Assembly (NCBI GenBank): GCA_003599335.1
Contig: QZJN01000003.1
Span: forward strand, 68,654-120,063
From: Candidatus Parcubacteria bacterium
GTDB taxonomy: Bacteria > Patescibacteriota > Minisyncoccia > SURF-38
DNA length: 51,410 nucleotides
Reading direction: 5' to 3'
The number at the start of each line of letters is the position of its first letter. Position 1 is the first letter of the stretch. Below the pieces are notes generated by a model. That model was not told the DNA's origin. It was given only the letters and a program-made list of their open reading frames with translations, and searched no databases. Shown piece after piece: positions 7,557 to 16,422 of this stretch. The position numbers and the translations under genes were made by a program.

Positions 7557-7577
7557 AGCCTCTGCAAGAGGCTTTTT
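7557..7577 (+). terminator. Second small terminator hairpin
   Basis: AGCCTC (7557-7562) pairs with GAGGCT (7568-7573) and is followed by a T5 tract. It may be a backup terminator for the plus-strand RNA, and lies directly after tRNA-Pro for the minus strand. Confidence 0.55.
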
Positions 7578-7584
7578 GATTTTG

Positions 7585-7655
7585 TCGGGGTGGGGAGAAT
7601 TGAACTCCCGCTACAAGACCCCCAGCCTTGCGTACTACCACTATACGACACCCCG
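7585..7655 (-). tRNA. tRNA-Pro(GGG)
   Basis: Read on the minus strand, the 7-bp acceptor stem CGGGGTG/CACCCCG is perfect. There is a D arm with a short GTA/TAC stem, an anticodon stem CAAGG/TCTTG with loop CTGGGGG (anticodon GGG), a 4-nt variable loop and a T arm GGGAG/CTCCC around TTCAATT. The discriminator is A and CCA is not encoded. The tRNA begins one base after the rpmB stop, so both are likely one transcript. Confidence 0.92.
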
Positions 7656-7847
7656 CTATTTGGCTTTTTTATGTATACTCTTAATGCAGTTAGTGCAGGC
7701 TTTAATTTTTTCGCCGGTAGGCAAACGAACCCATTGAAGGTTTGGGTTTTTCTTTCTAAGCGTTGTTGGGTTGTAGTTTCCACGGAGAAGTTTTCTAACC
7801 GTGTCAACCCTGCCGCCTTTTTTGCAAATTGAGCAGACGCGTGCCAT
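7656..7847 (-). CDS. rpmB: 50S ribosomal protein L28 (bL28), zinc-binding form
   Basis: A 63-aa large-subunit protein. It begins MARVCSIC and has a second pair CTNC, so C5/C8 and C51/C54 form the four-cysteine zinc site of the C+ form. The motif PNLQWVRL is typical of the family. It is one of the few protein genes on the minus strand here and is followed immediately by tRNA-Pro(GGG). The start ATG (complement of 7845-7847) has no Shine-Dalgarno sequence. A 101-bp divergent gap separates it from the site-2 protease gene. Confidence 0.93.
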   Translation of the reverse strand: MARVCSICKKGGRVDTVRKLLRGNYNPTTLRKKNPNLQWVRLPTGEKIKACTNCIKSIHKKAK

Positions 7848-7930
7848 AGATTTTTATCTAAACAATTTAGGGTTATTTATCTTTAAACAAGCCAAAACAG
7901 ATTAACAGATTTTTGCGGTATTGGCAATCC

Positions 7931-7939
7931 TGTGATAAT
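7931..7939 (+). promoter_or_regulatory. Extended -10 promoter of the site-2 protease gene
   Basis: TGT-GATAAT is an extended -10 element whose predicted start lies within about 3 nt of the ATG at 7949, again giving a leaderless or nearly leaderless mRNA. No good -35 box is visible. Confidence 0.4.
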
Positions 7940-7948
7940 TTGAGAATA

Positions 7949-8587
7949 ATGTTTTTATTCTTTCAATTGGTAATTTTATTGCTCTCGGTTGTAATTCACG
8001 AGGTTTCTCATGGAGCGGCCGCTAATGCCCTTGGCGATCCCACGGCAAAATCTTTGGGTCGTTTGACTTTAAATCCTCTTAAACATCTGGATCCTCTTGG
8101 TTCGGTTATCTTTCCTCTTATTTTGTTTTTAACAAAAAGTTCGTTTATTTTCGGCTGGGCCAAGCCGGTACCTTACAATCCTTATAATTTGAAGTGGCCA
8201 AGATGGGGGCCGGCGGCTGTTGCTTTTGCTGGGCCGTTGAGTAATTTAGCGATCGTTCTTGTTTTTGGGATTTATCTTATTTTGCAGGGAGGAACGATAA
8301 CGTTATTTAATAGTTTGATAGCCACTGTTGTTTTTATAAATTTGTGGCTTGCGATTATAAATCTTGTTCCTGTGCCGCCTCTTGATGGATCCAAGATTTT
8401 ATTTGCGATACTGCCAGTCAGATTTCAACAACTGCATTTTTGGCTTGAGAAGTGGGGTCTCTTTATTGCTTTGCTTATTTTGTTTTTGGGAGTCGGTCTT
8501 TTGGCGTCATTAGCCGATTATCTTTTTGGTTTATTTATCGGCAAATCTTATATAGAATTTTTCATATTTTTAAGAGCTTCGTTTTAG
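7949..8587 (+). CDS. Site-2 protease family (M50) intramembrane metalloprotease
   Basis: A 212-aa polytopic membrane protein of the short M50 class without a PDZ domain. The zinc motif HEVSH gives ligands H17 and H21 and catalytic E18 in the first helix. The third ligand is Asp146 in VPPLDGS. GWAKPVPYNP and FAGPLSNL are further family signatures. Such proteins cut substrates within the membrane in signalling or quality control; the substrate here is unknown. I chose ATG 7949 over an in-frame TTG at 7913, because the protease signature begins soon after it and an extended -10 box sits just before it. It stands alone before the ribosomal leader. Confidence 0.9.
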   Translation: MFLFFQLVILLLSVVIHEVSHGAAANALGDPTAKSLGRLTLNPLKHLDPLGSVIFPLILFLTKSSFIFGWAKPVPYNPYNLKWPRWGPAAVAFAGPLSNLAIVLVFGIYLILQGGTITLFNSLIATVVFINLWLAIINLVPVPPLDGSKILFAILPVRFQQLHFWLEKWGLFIALLILFLGVGLLASLADYLFGLFIGKSYIEFFIFLRASF

Positions 8588-8609
8588 AACCGATGTTTTT
8601 GGGTTTGAT

Positions 8610-8637
8610 TTGACAAACTTTGCTTATTTGTTAGAGT
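8610..8637 (+). promoter_or_regulatory. Promoter of the str operon
   Basis: Consensus TTGACA (8610-8615), 16-bp spacer, TAGAGT (8632-8637). The predicted start at about 8644 gives a leader of about 145 nt before rpsL. Confidence 0.7.
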
Positions 8638-8644
8638 AATTGTG

Positions 8645-8789
8645 CTTGTGAGTTTATTCTGACAGAGGGCAAGGTTTTGACGAGTGGCTGCGTTGAAGCC
8701 AAAATCAATCTCAAAGATTGATTCATTAAAAGCCCCTGCCATGCTTCTTTAACGATGGGGTTGCAAGGCAGGTTTTTTTATTACTCAAT
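8645..8789 (+). promoter_or_regulatory. Structured rpsL leader with terminator-like attenuator
   Basis: This untranslated stretch holds three hairpins: TGGCT/AGCCA (8685-8689 with 8697-8701), a perfect 8-bp AATCAATC/GATTGATT (8703-8710 with 8716-8723), and CCTGCC/GGCAGG (8735-8740 with 8767-8772) followed by seven T. The last looks like an intrinsic terminator ending 10 bases before the rpsL ATG. A competing pairing, AGCCCC (8731-8736) with GGGGTT (8757-8762), shares bases with it and could act as an anti-terminator. This fits attenuation of the ribosomal operon, perhaps by a ribosomal protein. No known leader family is recognised. Confidence 0.5.
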
Positions 8790-9236
8790 ATGCCAACACT
8801 TTCACAGCTTATAAAAAGCCCAAGGAAAAAAACTTCGAAAAAATCAAAAGCGCCGGCATTGACGCGAGGTTTTAATTTAAAAAAGAATAGGCCAGTTCAT
8901 TACGACTCTCCTTTTAAAAGAGGGGTTTGCATAACTGTCAAAACAATTACGCCCAAAAAACCAAACTCTGCTTTACGTAAGGTTGCCCGCGTTAGGCTTA
9001 ATAACGGCATGGAAGTAACCGCTTATATTCCCGGAGAGGGACACAACTTACAAGAACACTCTGTGGTTTTAATAAGAGGGGGGCGCGTTAAAGATTTACC
9101 TGGCGTTAGATACCATATTGTCCGGGGGGTTCTTGATTCTGCCGGGGTTGAAGGTCGCAAACAAGAACGTTCAAAATACGGAACCAAAAAGAGCGGCGGA
9201 GAGGCTAAGCCAGGATCGGCTCCGGCTGCTAAATAA
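8790..9236 (+). CDS. rpsL: 30S ribosomal protein S12 (uS12)
   Basis: Decoding-centre protein and first gene of the str operon. The signature [16 protein letters not shown] and the loop KDLPGVRYH are intact. At 148 aa it exceeds the usual 123-139 aa because of a basic, Ala/Gly-rich C-terminal tail after RSKYG. The start ATG has no Shine-Dalgarno sequence and lies 10 nt after the T tract of the leader hairpin, so leader folding could affect both transcription and initiation. Confidence 0.97.
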   Translation: MPTLSQLIKSPRKKTSKKSKAPALTRGFNLKKNRPVHYDSPFKRGVCITVKTITPKKPNSALRKVARVRLNNGMEVTAYIPGEGHNLQEHSVVLIRGGRVKDLPGVRYHIVRGVLDSAGVEGRKQERSKYGTKKSGGEAKPGSAPAAK

Positions 9237-9247
9237 ATTTTTTAATC

Positions 9248-9715
9248 ATGCGTCATAAACCAGCGCCAAAAAGAAACATTGCTCCAGATCCGAAGTATAA
9301 ATCGGTTTTGGTTGCAAGGTTAATTAACAGAATAATGACAGAAGGTAAAAAAACGACAGCTCAAAGAGTTGTTTATGGAGCATTCAATATTATAAAAGAA
9401 AAAACAAAAGCAGATCCGCTGGCAATTTTTGAACAAGCGGTTTCAAACGCGGCTCCTCAAGTTGAGGTTAAATCTCGAAGGATTGGAGGCGCAAATTATC
9501 AGGTGCCAAGAGAAGTTAGAGGGGAGAGGCGTATTACTTTGGCTCTGCGATGGATAGTTGATGCCGCGCGAGGCAAAAAGGGAAAGTCTATGGGTGAAAA
9601 ATTGGCCGAGGAGTTGACGCTTGCGGCAAAGAAAGAAGGCTCAGCCGTAAAGAAAAGAGAGGATACTCATAAAATGGCAGAGGCTAACAGGGCTTTTGCT
9701 CACTTTGCCTGGTAA
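9248..9715 (+). CDS. rpsG: 30S ribosomal protein S7 (uS7)
   Basis: Primary 16S rRNA-binding protein of the small-subunit head. The 155-aa length is normal and the conserved core [15 protein letters not shown] is present. It lies 11 bp after rpsL and 15 bp before fusA. In E. coli S7 represses the str operon at the rpsL-rpsG gap. Here that gap is too short for such a site, so control would have to be in the rpsL leader (inference). Confidence 0.97.
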   Translation: MRHKPAPKRNIAPDPKYKSVLVARLINRIMTEGKKTTAQRVVYGAFNIIKEKTKADPLAIFEQAVSNAAPQVEVKSRRIGGANYQVPREVRGERRITLALRWIVDAARGKKGKSMGEKLAEELTLAAKKEGSAVKKREDTHKMAEANRAFAHFAW

Positions 9716-9730
9716 ACAAACTAAATTTTT

Positions 9731-11836
9731 ATGGCAAAAACTCATCCAGTTGAGCGCATTCGTAATATCGGGATTATCGCCCACATCGACGCTGGCAAGA
9801 CAACCGTTAGCGAGAGAATTTTATTTTACACAGGCCTTTCTCATAAAATTGGCGAGGTTCATGAGGGCGAGGCGACGATGGATTGGATGGAGCAAGAGCG
9901 AGAACGAGGCATCACCATTACGGCCGCCGCAACGACTACTTATTGGACGCCAACTTATGCAAATCAGGATAAATCAAGAGAGTGTCGTATTAACATTATT
10001 GATACTCCTGGTCACATAGATTTTACAGCTGAAGTGCAAAGATCCTTGCGTGTGCTTGATGGTGCCATTGTTGTCTTTGACGGGGTGGCCGGGGTTGAGC
10101 CTCAATCGGAAACGGTTTGGCATCAGGCTGATAAGTTTGGAGTGCCCAGAGTCTGTTTTATAAATAAGCTTGATAGGCTTGGGGCCTCGTTTGATAACAG
10201 CCTAAAATCGATTCATGAGCGTTTAAGCCCAAATGCCGTTGTTTTAAATATACCCATTGGTCTTGAAGGAGAACATAAGGGGATTATTGATTTAATCCGC
10301 AATGTGGCAGTTTATTTTGAAGGTGGATTGGGAGAGCAAATTTCTACAAAAGAAATTCCCGAAGAATTAAAGGCAACCTCCCAGCAATGGCGTGAAAAAA
10401 TGTTTGATAGCGTTGCTTCCTTGGACGATAAATTAGCCGAACAGTTTTTAGCAGGTCAGGAAATACCAATAGAGACAATCCGAAGCGTTATCAGGCGAGA
10501 AACCATCGCCGGTAAAATTTTTCCTGTTTTTTGCGGATCGGCTTTGAAAAACAAAGGCGTGCAACTTGTTCTTGATGGAGTTGTTGATTATTTGCCAAGT
10601 CCGATAGATTTGCCGCCTGTTAAAGGAATTAATCCCAAGTCCGGACAGGAGGAAACAAGAGAGCCAAAAGACGATGCTCCTTTTTCAGCATTGGCTTTCA
10701 AAGTCGCCTCTGATCCTTTTGTGGGGGCGCTGACTTATTTTCGAGTTTACTCCGGGACTTTAAAGAGAGGTTCTTATATATATAACGTGAGCAAGGGTGA
10801 AACAGAACGTATTGGCAGATTGTTACGAATGCACGCCAACCAAAGAGAAGAAATTGAAGATGTCTTTGCTGGAGGAATAGCCGCAACTGTTGGTTTAAAA
10901 AACACATCGACTGGCGATACATTAAGCGATCAGGATCATCCGATCTTGCTTGAAAAAATAGAATTTCCAGAGCCGGTCATTTCCATTCGCGTTGAGCCTC
11001 AAACAAAAAGCGATCAGGAAAAATTGGGACTTGCTTTAAAGAGGCTTTCCGAAGAAGACCCGACCTTCAGACGCAAGACAGATCAGGAAACAGGAGAAAT
11101 GATTGTTTCCGGGATGGGCGAGGTTCAGCTTGAGGTTATTGTCGATAGATTAAAGCGAGAGTTTAAGGTTGGGGTTAATGTCGGCAAGCCCCAGGTTGCT
11201 TACAAAGAAACCATAACCAAAGAAGTTGAAATAGAGGGTAAATACATCCGTCAATCGGGAGGCCGCGGTCAGTACGGACATGTTTGGTTGCGGCTTAAAC
11301 CGTTGGAGCGGGGAAAGGGTTTTGAGTTTGTGAACGAAATTAAAGGCGGAATAGTTCCTAACGAGTTTATTCCCGCAGTTGAGAAGGGCGTTGAGGAGGC
11401 TTTGGATAAAGGCGTTGTTGCCGGGTACCCACTTCAAGATTTACAGGTAACTCTTTATGACGGTTCTTATCATGAAGTCGATTCTTCCGAAGCCGCATTT
11501 AAGATTGCCGGTTCCATTGCTCTTCAAGAAGGTTCAAAGAAAGCCGGCCCTGTTATACTGGAACCGATAATGAAGGTTGAGGTTGTGACTCCGGATGATT
11601 TTTTGGGGGATGTTACGGGTGATTTGAGCGCAAGGAGAGGACAGATCGAAAATATTACCAGTCGCTCGGTAATGAAAGTTATTCATTCTTTTGTTCCTTT
11701 AGCAAATATGTTTGGTTACGTTACAAACCTAAGATCAATGACAGAGGGCAGGGCGACCTACTCCATGGAATTTGACCACTATGCGGAGGTCCCTCAAAAT
11801 ATTGCTCAAGAAATAATATCCGGTAGACAAAAATAA
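9731..11836 (+). CDS. fusA: Elongation factor G
   Basis: Translocation GTPase of 701 aa. The P-loop AHIDAGKTT, switch [10 protein letters not shown] and the guanine-specificity motif NKLD are in place, followed by the usual domains II-V (for example [11 protein letters not shown] in domain IV). The length and order are standard. It continues the str operon and is followed 2 bp later by a small ORF before the tuf promoter. Confidence 0.98.
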   Translation: MAKTHPVERIRNIGIIAHIDAGKTTVSERILFYTGLSHKIGEVHEGEATMDWMEQERERGITITAAATTTYWTPTYANQDKSRECRINIIDTPGHIDFTAEVQRSLRVLDGAIVVFDGVAGVEPQSETVWHQADKFGVPRVCFINKLDRLGASFDNSLKSIHERLSPNAVVLNIPIGLEGEHKGIIDLIRNVAVYFEGGLGEQISTKEIPEELKATSQQWREKMFDSVASLDDKLAEQFLAGQEIPIETIRSVIRRETIAGKIFPVFCGSALKNKGVQLVLDGVVDYLPSPIDLPPVKGINPKSGQEETREPKDDAPFSALAFKVASDPFVGALTYFRVYSGTLKRGSYIYNVSKGETERIGRLLRMHANQREEIEDVFAGGIAATVGLKNTSTGDTLSDQDHPILLEKIEFPEPVISIRVEPQTKSDQEKLGLALKRLSEEDPTFRRKTDQETGEMIVSGMGEVQLEVIVDRLKREFKVGVNVGKPQVAYKETITKEVEIEGKYIRQSGGRGQYGHVWLRLKPLERGKGFEFVNEIKGGIVPNEFIPAVEKGVEEALDKGVVAGYPLQDLQVTLYDGSYHEVDSSEAAFKIAGSIALQEGSKKAGPVILEPIMKVEVVTPDDFLGDVTGDLSARRGQIENITSRSVMKVIHSFVPLANMFGYVTNLRSMTEGRATYSMEFDHYAEVPQNIAQEIISGRQK

Positions 11837-11838
11837 AT

Positions 11839-12048
11839 ATGGAAGGCGATAAATCACAAAAAGATTCTTCCGATTCAAAGCCTCTTATTGTGACAACCAG
11901 AGACGGCCAGGAATTTGTGTTGTTAAGCAAAGAGGCCTATGAAGCGTTGGCCAAGAAGGACGAAGCAAAAAAGCCATTTTTAGCGAAACAGCGAGGTTTG
12001 GCCAGACAGCTTACTAAATACCTTAATTTATCAGACCTTCCCTTTTAA
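11839..12048 (+). CDS. Small hypothetical protein downstream of fusA
   Basis: A 69-aa ORF starts two bases after the fusA stop, so it is probably co-transcribed and translationally coupled. The N-terminus is Ser/Asp/Lys-rich. The middle (VTTRDGQEFVLLSKEAYEAL) weakly resembles the C-terminal strand-helix of Phd/YefM-type antitoxins, but no toxin gene is adjacent and the similarity is by eye only. The codon pattern resembles the neighbours. It may be a lineage-specific small protein. Function unknown. Confidence 0.6.
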   Translation: MEGDKSQKDSSDSKPLIVTTRDGQEFVLLSKEAYEALAKKDEAKKPFLAKQRGLARQLTKYLNLSDLPF

Positions 12049-12059
12049 CCTCTGTGAAT

Positions 12060-12088
12060 TTGACTAAATACCCCAATTTAGATACAAT
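12060..12088 (+). promoter_or_regulatory. Promoter of tuf-rpsJ with palindromic spacer
   Basis: TTGACT (12060-12065), 17-bp spacer, TACAAT (12083-12088); predicted start about 12095, leaving a leader of about 85 nt. The spacer is an imperfect palindrome (TAAAT..ATTTA, 12065-12080). Similar words recur at 12015-12030 (inside the end of the small ORF) and 12121-12137. Confidence 0.65.
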
Positions 12089-12180
12089 GCTCTTGCCTTT
12101 TTAGCCCTAATTTACTACTCTAAATTGGCCTAATTTAACAGATAAAATAATTAATAAATTAATAAAAACAAAACAAAAAT

Positions 12181-13374
12181 ATGGCGGGAAAATTTGAACG
12201 CAAAAAGCCACATCTAAACGTCGGAACAATTGGTCACGTTGATCACGGAAAAACGACCTTAACGGCGGCTATTTTGCATGTTTTAAGTATGAAGGGTCTT
12301 GTTCAAAGAGTTGAATCGGTTGATCAGATCGATAATGCTCCGGAAGAAAAAGCCCGAGGCATTACGATTGCGCTTCATCATTCAGAGTATGAGTCGGAAA
12401 AGCGACACTATGCTCATATCGATGCTCCAGGACATCAAGACTATATTAAAAATATGATTACCGGCGCAGCCCAGATGGATGGAGCAATTTTGGTTGTTTC
12501 CGCCGCAGATGGCCCGATGCCTCAAACCAGAGAGCATATCTTGCTCGCTCGTCAGGTTGGTGTGCCGGCCATGGTTGTATTTTTGAATAAAGTTGATCAG
12601 GTTCAGGATGCAGAATTGGTTGATTTGGTTGAAGCAGAAATAAGGGAACTTCTTAAGAAGTACGAATTTCCGGGTGATAAAACTCCAATCATCCGAGGGT
12701 CGGCCCTAAAGGCTTTAAGCGCCAAGTCTCCAGACGATGCTGATTCTAAGCCGATTTTAGATCTAGTTAAAGCATTGGACGAACACGTTCCCGATCCAGC
12801 CAGAGAAACCGATAAGCCATTTCTGATGCCCGTTGAAGATGTTTTTTCAATTGAAGGAAGAGGGACGGTTGTTACCGGCCGAATTGAGCGCGGAATACTC
12901 AAGATAAACGAGGAAGTTGAAATAGTTGGTTTAAAACCGACAAGCAAAACAGTTGTCACGGGGATTGAAATGTTTAATAAGTCTCTTGATGAAGGTATGG
13001 CTGGTGATAATGCCGGTATTTTGCTCCGAGGTACAAAAAAGGAAGATGTTGAGCGCGGACAAGTTATTGTAAAGCCCGGCTCTGTAACTCCTCACACAGA
13101 ATTTGAGGCAGAAATTTATGTTTTGACAAAAGAAGAAGGTGGTCGTCACACGCCGTTTTTCACTGGCTATAAACCCCAGTTTTATTTCAGAACAACAGAC
13201 GTTACCGGGGATGTGACTTTGGCTCAAGGAACAGAGATGGTTATGCCGGGAGATACAACAAAGTTGCAGGTTAAGTTGATAGTACCAATCGCCATGGAAG
13301 AAAAACAGAGATTTGCCATTAGAGAGGGAGGCAAAACGGTCGGAGCCGGAGTTGTTACGAAGGTTATAAAGTAA
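12181..13374 (+). CDS. tuf: Elongation factor Tu
   Basis: Delivers aminoacyl-tRNA to the ribosome as a GTP complex. The 397-aa length is standard. It shows the P-loop GHVDHGKTT, the effector region EKARGITI, switch [10 protein letters not shown] and the specificity motif NKVD. It has its own consensus promoter, unusual only in being separated from fusA by a small ORF. No Shine-Dalgarno sequence is visible; the ATG follows an A-rich leader. Confidence 0.98.
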   Translation: MAGKFERKKPHLNVGTIGHVDHGKTTLTAAILHVLSMKGLVQRVESVDQIDNAPEEKARGITIALHHSEYESEKRHYAHIDAPGHQDYIKNMITGAAQMDGAILVVSAADGPMPQTREHILLARQVGVPAMVVFLNKVDQVQDAELVDLVEAEIRELLKKYEFPGDKTPIIRGSALKALSAKSPDDADSKPILDLVKALDEHVPDPARETDKPFLMPVEDVFSIEGRGTVVTGRIERGILKINEEVEIVGLKPTSKTVVTGIEMFNKSLDEGMAGDNAGILLRGTKKEDVERGQVIVKPGSVTPHTEFEAEIYVLTKEEGGRHTPFFTGYKPQFYFRTTDVTGDVTLAQGTEMVMPGDTTKLQVKLIVPIAMEEKQRFAIREGGKTVGAGVVTKVIK

Positions 13375-13421
13375 GAAAGCGATTGTTTGAATAAGTTCTT
13401 TGAGTTTTTGTTCTTGCCAAC

Positions 13422-13754
13422 ATGAGCGCCGCAAAGGAATCCGAGGTTAAACAAAAGATTCGGATCAAGATAAAGGCCTACGACAATAAGATAATTGATT
13501 TGTCGGCCCGCCAGATAATTGAAGCCGCATTAAGACAGGGGGCCGAGGTTGTGGGGCCGGTGCCGTTACCGACGGAAACGCACAAGCTGACAGTAAATAG
13601 ATCTACCTTTGTGCACAAAGATGCTAGAGAGCAGTTTGAGGTGAGGGTTCACAAAAGATTGATTGATATTATCAATCCGAACCCAAAGACCGTTGACGCT
13701 CTTATGAATCTGAATTTGCCCGCCGGCGTTGATGTGGAAATAAAGATGACATAG
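13422..13754 (+). CDS. rpsJ: 30S ribosomal protein S10 (uS10)
   Basis: A 110-aa head protein of the small subunit, also the NusE partner in antitermination in other bacteria. [10 protein letters not shown] at the start and the [16 protein letters not shown] core are typical. It lies 47 bp after tuf and seems to belong to the tuf transcript. The next gene, rplC, is separated by a 147-bp leader, so the S10 cluster is split from its namesake here. Confidence 0.96.
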   Translation: MSAAKESEVKQKIRIKIKAYDNKIIDLSARQIIEAALRQGAEVVGPVPLPTETHKLTVNRSTFVHKDAREQFEVRVHKRLIDIINPNPKTVDALMNLNLPAGVDVEIKMT

Positions 13755-13901
13755 GGTTGGCAAGCGTAGGAAGTTTTGGAACTTATTCAAAAAGATTAGC
13801 GAGTGTTATGTTTTTGAAAAGCAAAACAGTTTAAAAAGAATTTCGGTTTAGCTTTAAAGAGAGCGCCAAGCTAAGCTTGGTGTTTTTTTTGAAAGATATT
13901 T
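13755..13901 (+). promoter_or_regulatory. rplC leader ending in a terminator-like hairpin
   Basis: A 147-nt gap with no ORF. Near its end, CCAAGC (13866-13871) pairs with GCTTGG (13875-13880) and is followed by TG and eight T, ending 11 bases before the rplC ATG. A weak promoter (TTGAAA 13814-13819, then AAGAAT 13836-13841) lies upstream. The layout copies the rpsL leader. It could end the tuf-rpsJ transcript, attenuate the S10 operon, or both. Confidence 0.5.
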
Positions 13902-14519
13902 ATGAAGGTTATTTTGGGTAAAAAAATTGGCATGACGAGAGTTTTTGACAGCAAAGGAAAGGCTGTCGCCGTTACTATTATCGAGGCTAACCCCGTTGTT
14001 GTCTCGGCCGTTAAAACAAAAGAATCAGACGGTTATTATGGCGTTCAGTTGGGTTTTGGTATAAATAAGCGACCCTCAAGGCCTCTTGGTGGACAAATTA
14101 AAAAGTCAGGCCTGAAGGAGGTTCCAAAAAAGCTTAAAGAATTTCGTCTTCCAGAGAATAAAAAAGACAGTTTTAAGGTTGGAGATGGTGTTTCTGTCTC
14201 GGCTTTTGCTGTTGGAGATAAAGTTGTTGTTTCTGGGGTAAGTAAGGCTAAAGGATTTCAGGGTGTGATGAAAAGACACGGTTTTTCTGGCGGTTCCGCT
14301 TCTCACGGCCAGAAACATTCGGCAAGAGAACCGGGTTCCATAGGCGCTACGGGGCCTCAAAGAGTTCTTAAAGGAACGAAGATGGCCGGTCGTATGGGCG
14401 GAGATAGGGTAACCATAAAGAATCTTGAGATTGTTAGAGTTGATGAAAAAAATAATCTATTGGCAATAAGAGGAGCTATCCCTGGGCCAAAGGGAAGATT
14501 GATAGAAATAAGAGCCTAA
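13902..14519 (+). CDS. rplC: 50S ribosomal protein L3 (uL3)
   Basis: Early-assembly large-subunit protein near the peptidyl transferase centre, 205 aa. It starts MKVILGKKIGMTRVF and carries the central loop with SHGQKHSAREPGSIG and the KMAGRMG motif. Normal length. It heads a run of seventeen ribosomal genes plus secY with short spacers and no internal terminator. The ATG is 11 nt after the T tract of the leader hairpin. Confidence 0.97.
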   Translation: MKVILGKKIGMTRVFDSKGKAVAVTIIEANPVVVSAVKTKESDGYYGVQLGFGINKRPSRPLGGQIKKSGLKEVPKKLKEFRLPENKKDSFKVGDGVSVSAFAVGDKVVVSGVSKAKGFQGVMKRHGFSGGSASHGQKHSAREPGSIGATGPQRVLKGTKMAGRMGGDRVTIKNLEIVRVDEKNNLLAIRGAIPGPKGRLIEIRA

Positions 14520-14525
14520 AGAATT

Positions 14526-15158
14526 ATGAAGATTCCTGTTTTGGACAAAGAAGGTAAAAAAGTAAAAGAACTTGAGTTGCCCAAGGAAATTTTTAACGTG
14601 GCGTGGAATCCAGATTTAGTTCATCAGGTTATGACGGTTCAGTTTTCAAACGAGCGTCAAAACTTGGCTCATACCAAAGACAGAAGTGAGGTTCGTGGTG
14701 GAGGCAAAAAACCATGGAGACAAAAAGGCACGGGTAGGGCAAGACACGGATCAAGAAGATCTCCAATATGGATTGGAGGAGGAGTCACTTTTGGACCGCG
14801 AAGTGAAAAGAACTTCAAAAAATCCATAAATAAAAAAATGAAACGCAAAGCCGTTTTATCTGTTTTGAGCAAAAAAGCCAAAGATAGCGAGATTGTTGTT
14901 TTGGAGAAATTATCAATAACTGAAAGAAAAACCAAGCAGTTAACCGAGGTTTTGAGGAAGCTGCCATTAAAGAGACTAAATGCGTTGATAGCTTTGCCAG
15001 AGCATGATGTTCAAATAAAATTGGCCGGGCGGAATATTAATACCATAAAGATTACCGATGCCCCAAATCTTAACGTGGTTGATCTTTTGAAATATAAATA
15101 TGTGGTTATGCCAGAAAACGCCATAGATATTATCGGCAAGACTTTTATTAAGAAATAA
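14526..15158 (+). CDS. rplD: 50S ribosomal protein L4 (uL4)
   Basis: A 210-aa protein of the polypeptide exit tunnel. The tunnel loop shows GGGKKPWRQKGTGRARHGSRRSP, the hallmark of the family. In E. coli L4 represses its own S10 operon through the leader, which makes the hairpin upstream of rplC a candidate target here. That link is inference. It lies 6 bp after rplC with no ribosome binding site. Confidence 0.97.
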   Translation: MKIPVLDKEGKKVKELELPKEIFNVAWNPDLVHQVMTVQFSNERQNLAHTKDRSEVRGGGKKPWRQKGTGRARHGSRRSPIWIGGGVTFGPRSEKNFKKSINKKMKRKAVLSVLSKKAKDSEIVVLEKLSITERKTKQLTEVLRKLPLKRLNALIALPEHDVQIKLAGRNINTIKITDAPNLNVVDLLKYKYVVMPENAIDIIGKTFIKK

Positions 15159-15160
15159 TC

Positions 15161-15571
15161 ATGAGTGTGCTTAATAAATTCAAAAAGGTTTTCAAGACAA
15201 GCGATGATACGGTTTCTCCGAAAAGAGAAGAAAAAAAAGATATAAAAAAAGATGTTCCCAAGGTTTCTTCAAAAAAATTTGATCCAGGGGAGATGAATTT
15301 AATGTTGCTCAAACCACATATTTCAGAAAAAGCCACAGATTTAGCCTCTAATTATAATCGATATGTTTTCAGGGTTTTACAATCGGCAAATAAAATAGAT
15401 ATTAAGAGGGCGGTTGAGTCGCTTTATGGCGTTAATGTTGTTTCCGTTCATATTGTAAATATAAGAAGTAAGCCGAGGCGTCTTGGCCGTATTGTTGGGA
15501 GCACCCCGGGTTATAAGAAGGCGATAGTCGGCCTTAAATCTGGTCAAAGAATAGATATTTTGCCTCAATAA
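15161..15571 (+). CDS. rplW: 50S ribosomal protein L23 (uL23) with N-terminal extension
   Basis: Tunnel-exit protein that docks the signal recognition particle and trigger factor. The conserved part begins at LLKPHISEKATDL (about residue 49) and includes VNVVSVHIVN. Before it is a lysine/serine-rich extension of about 45 residues not found in typical 95-100-aa homologues, bringing the length to 136 aa. The ATG at 15161 is two bases after rplD. An internal start is possible (an ATG codes for M46), but the extension has neighbour-like codon use and no other start context. Confidence 0.94.
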   Translation: MSVLNKFKKVFKTSDDTVSPKREEKKDIKKDVPKVSSKKFDPGEMNLMLLKPHISEKATDLASNYNRYVFRVLQSANKIDIKRAVESLYGVNVVSVHIVNIRSKPRRLGRIVGSTPGYKKAIVGLKSGQRIDILPQ

Positions 15572-15589
15572 CAGAATTTATAGATATAT

Positions 15590-16417
15590 ATGAGTATAAA
15601 AATAAACAAACCAACAACACCATCAAGACGTTTTATAAGCAGCGTCGTTTATTCTGGTTTGAGCAAAAACAAGCCCTTCAAAAAATTAACCAAGGGTCGC
15701 AAGAGAGCTGTCGGTAGGTCTTGGGGCAGGATAAGTACAAGGCATAAGGGTGCTGGCGTAAAGAGGCTTTACCGCTTTGTTGATTTCAAACTTGATAAAT
15801 TAGACGTTCCTGCAAGAATTGAAAGTCTTGAGTATGATCCAAATAGAAGTGCTTTCATTGCTCTTGTTGTTTATGCTGATGGCGAAAAAGGATATATTTT
15901 AGCTCCGGAAGGAGTTAAGGTTGGAGAGGAATTATTTTTTGGAGAAAAAGCTCCTTTAAAAATCGGTAACAGGCTGCCTTTGAAGAAAATACCAGTTGGT
16001 TTTTCTATCTTCAATATTGAATTTGAACCAAGGAAAGGATCTCAATTTGTTCGTTCGGCCGGGGCCTTAGCTAAAGTTATGGCTCACGATGGAGCTTATG
16101 CTTTGGTGGAGTTGCCATCCGGAGAGGTCCGCAAGTTTTCGGGAGATTGCTATGCTACAATTGGCTCGGTTTCAAATCCGGAGCATAACCTCGTTGTTAT
16201 TGGTAAAGCTGGAAGATCTCGTTTAATGGGTATAAGGCCCACGGTTCGTGGTTCGGCAATGAATCCGGTTGATCATCCGCATGGTGGCGGTGAAGGAAGA
16301 TCACCCATTGGTCTTAAGCATCCAAAAACGCCATGGGGTAAGATTGCGCGCGGAGTAAAAACAAGGAGAAAGCATAAAGCTTCTAATAGTTTTATAATTT
16401 CCCGTCGTAACAGGTAA
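15590..16417 (+). CDS. rplB: 50S ribosomal protein L2 (uL2)
   Basis: A 275-aa protein needed for subunit association and peptidyl transfer. The conserved C-terminal segment [21 protein letters not shown] contains the essential histidine region, and [10 protein letters not shown] marks the N-terminal OB domain. Normal length and order. It lies 18 bp after rplW. Confidence 0.98.
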   Translation: MSIKINKPTTPSRRFISSVVYSGLSKNKPFKKLTKGRKRAVGRSWGRISTRHKGAGVKRLYRFVDFKLDKLDVPARIESLEYDPNRSAFIALVVYADGEKGYILAPEGVKVGEELFFGEKAPLKIGNRLPLKKIPVGFSIFNIEFEPRKGSQFVRSAGALAKVMAHDGAYALVELPSGEVRKFSGDCYATIGSVSNPEHNLVVIGKAGRSRLMGIRPTVRGSAMNPVDHPHGGGEGRSPIGLKHPKTPWGKIARGVKTRRKHKASNSFIISRRNR

Positions 16418-16422
16418 AAAAT

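Noticed and set aside
7442..7832. Several ORFs on both strands overlapping rpmB, tRNA-Pro and the rod-like RNA
   Set aside because: They overlap a clear L28 gene and a tRNA in other frames, and have no family signature or start context.
12603..13454. Minus-strand ORFs of 76-167 aa opposite tuf and rpsJ
   Set aside because: Shadows of highly conserved genes with biased codons; no independent support.
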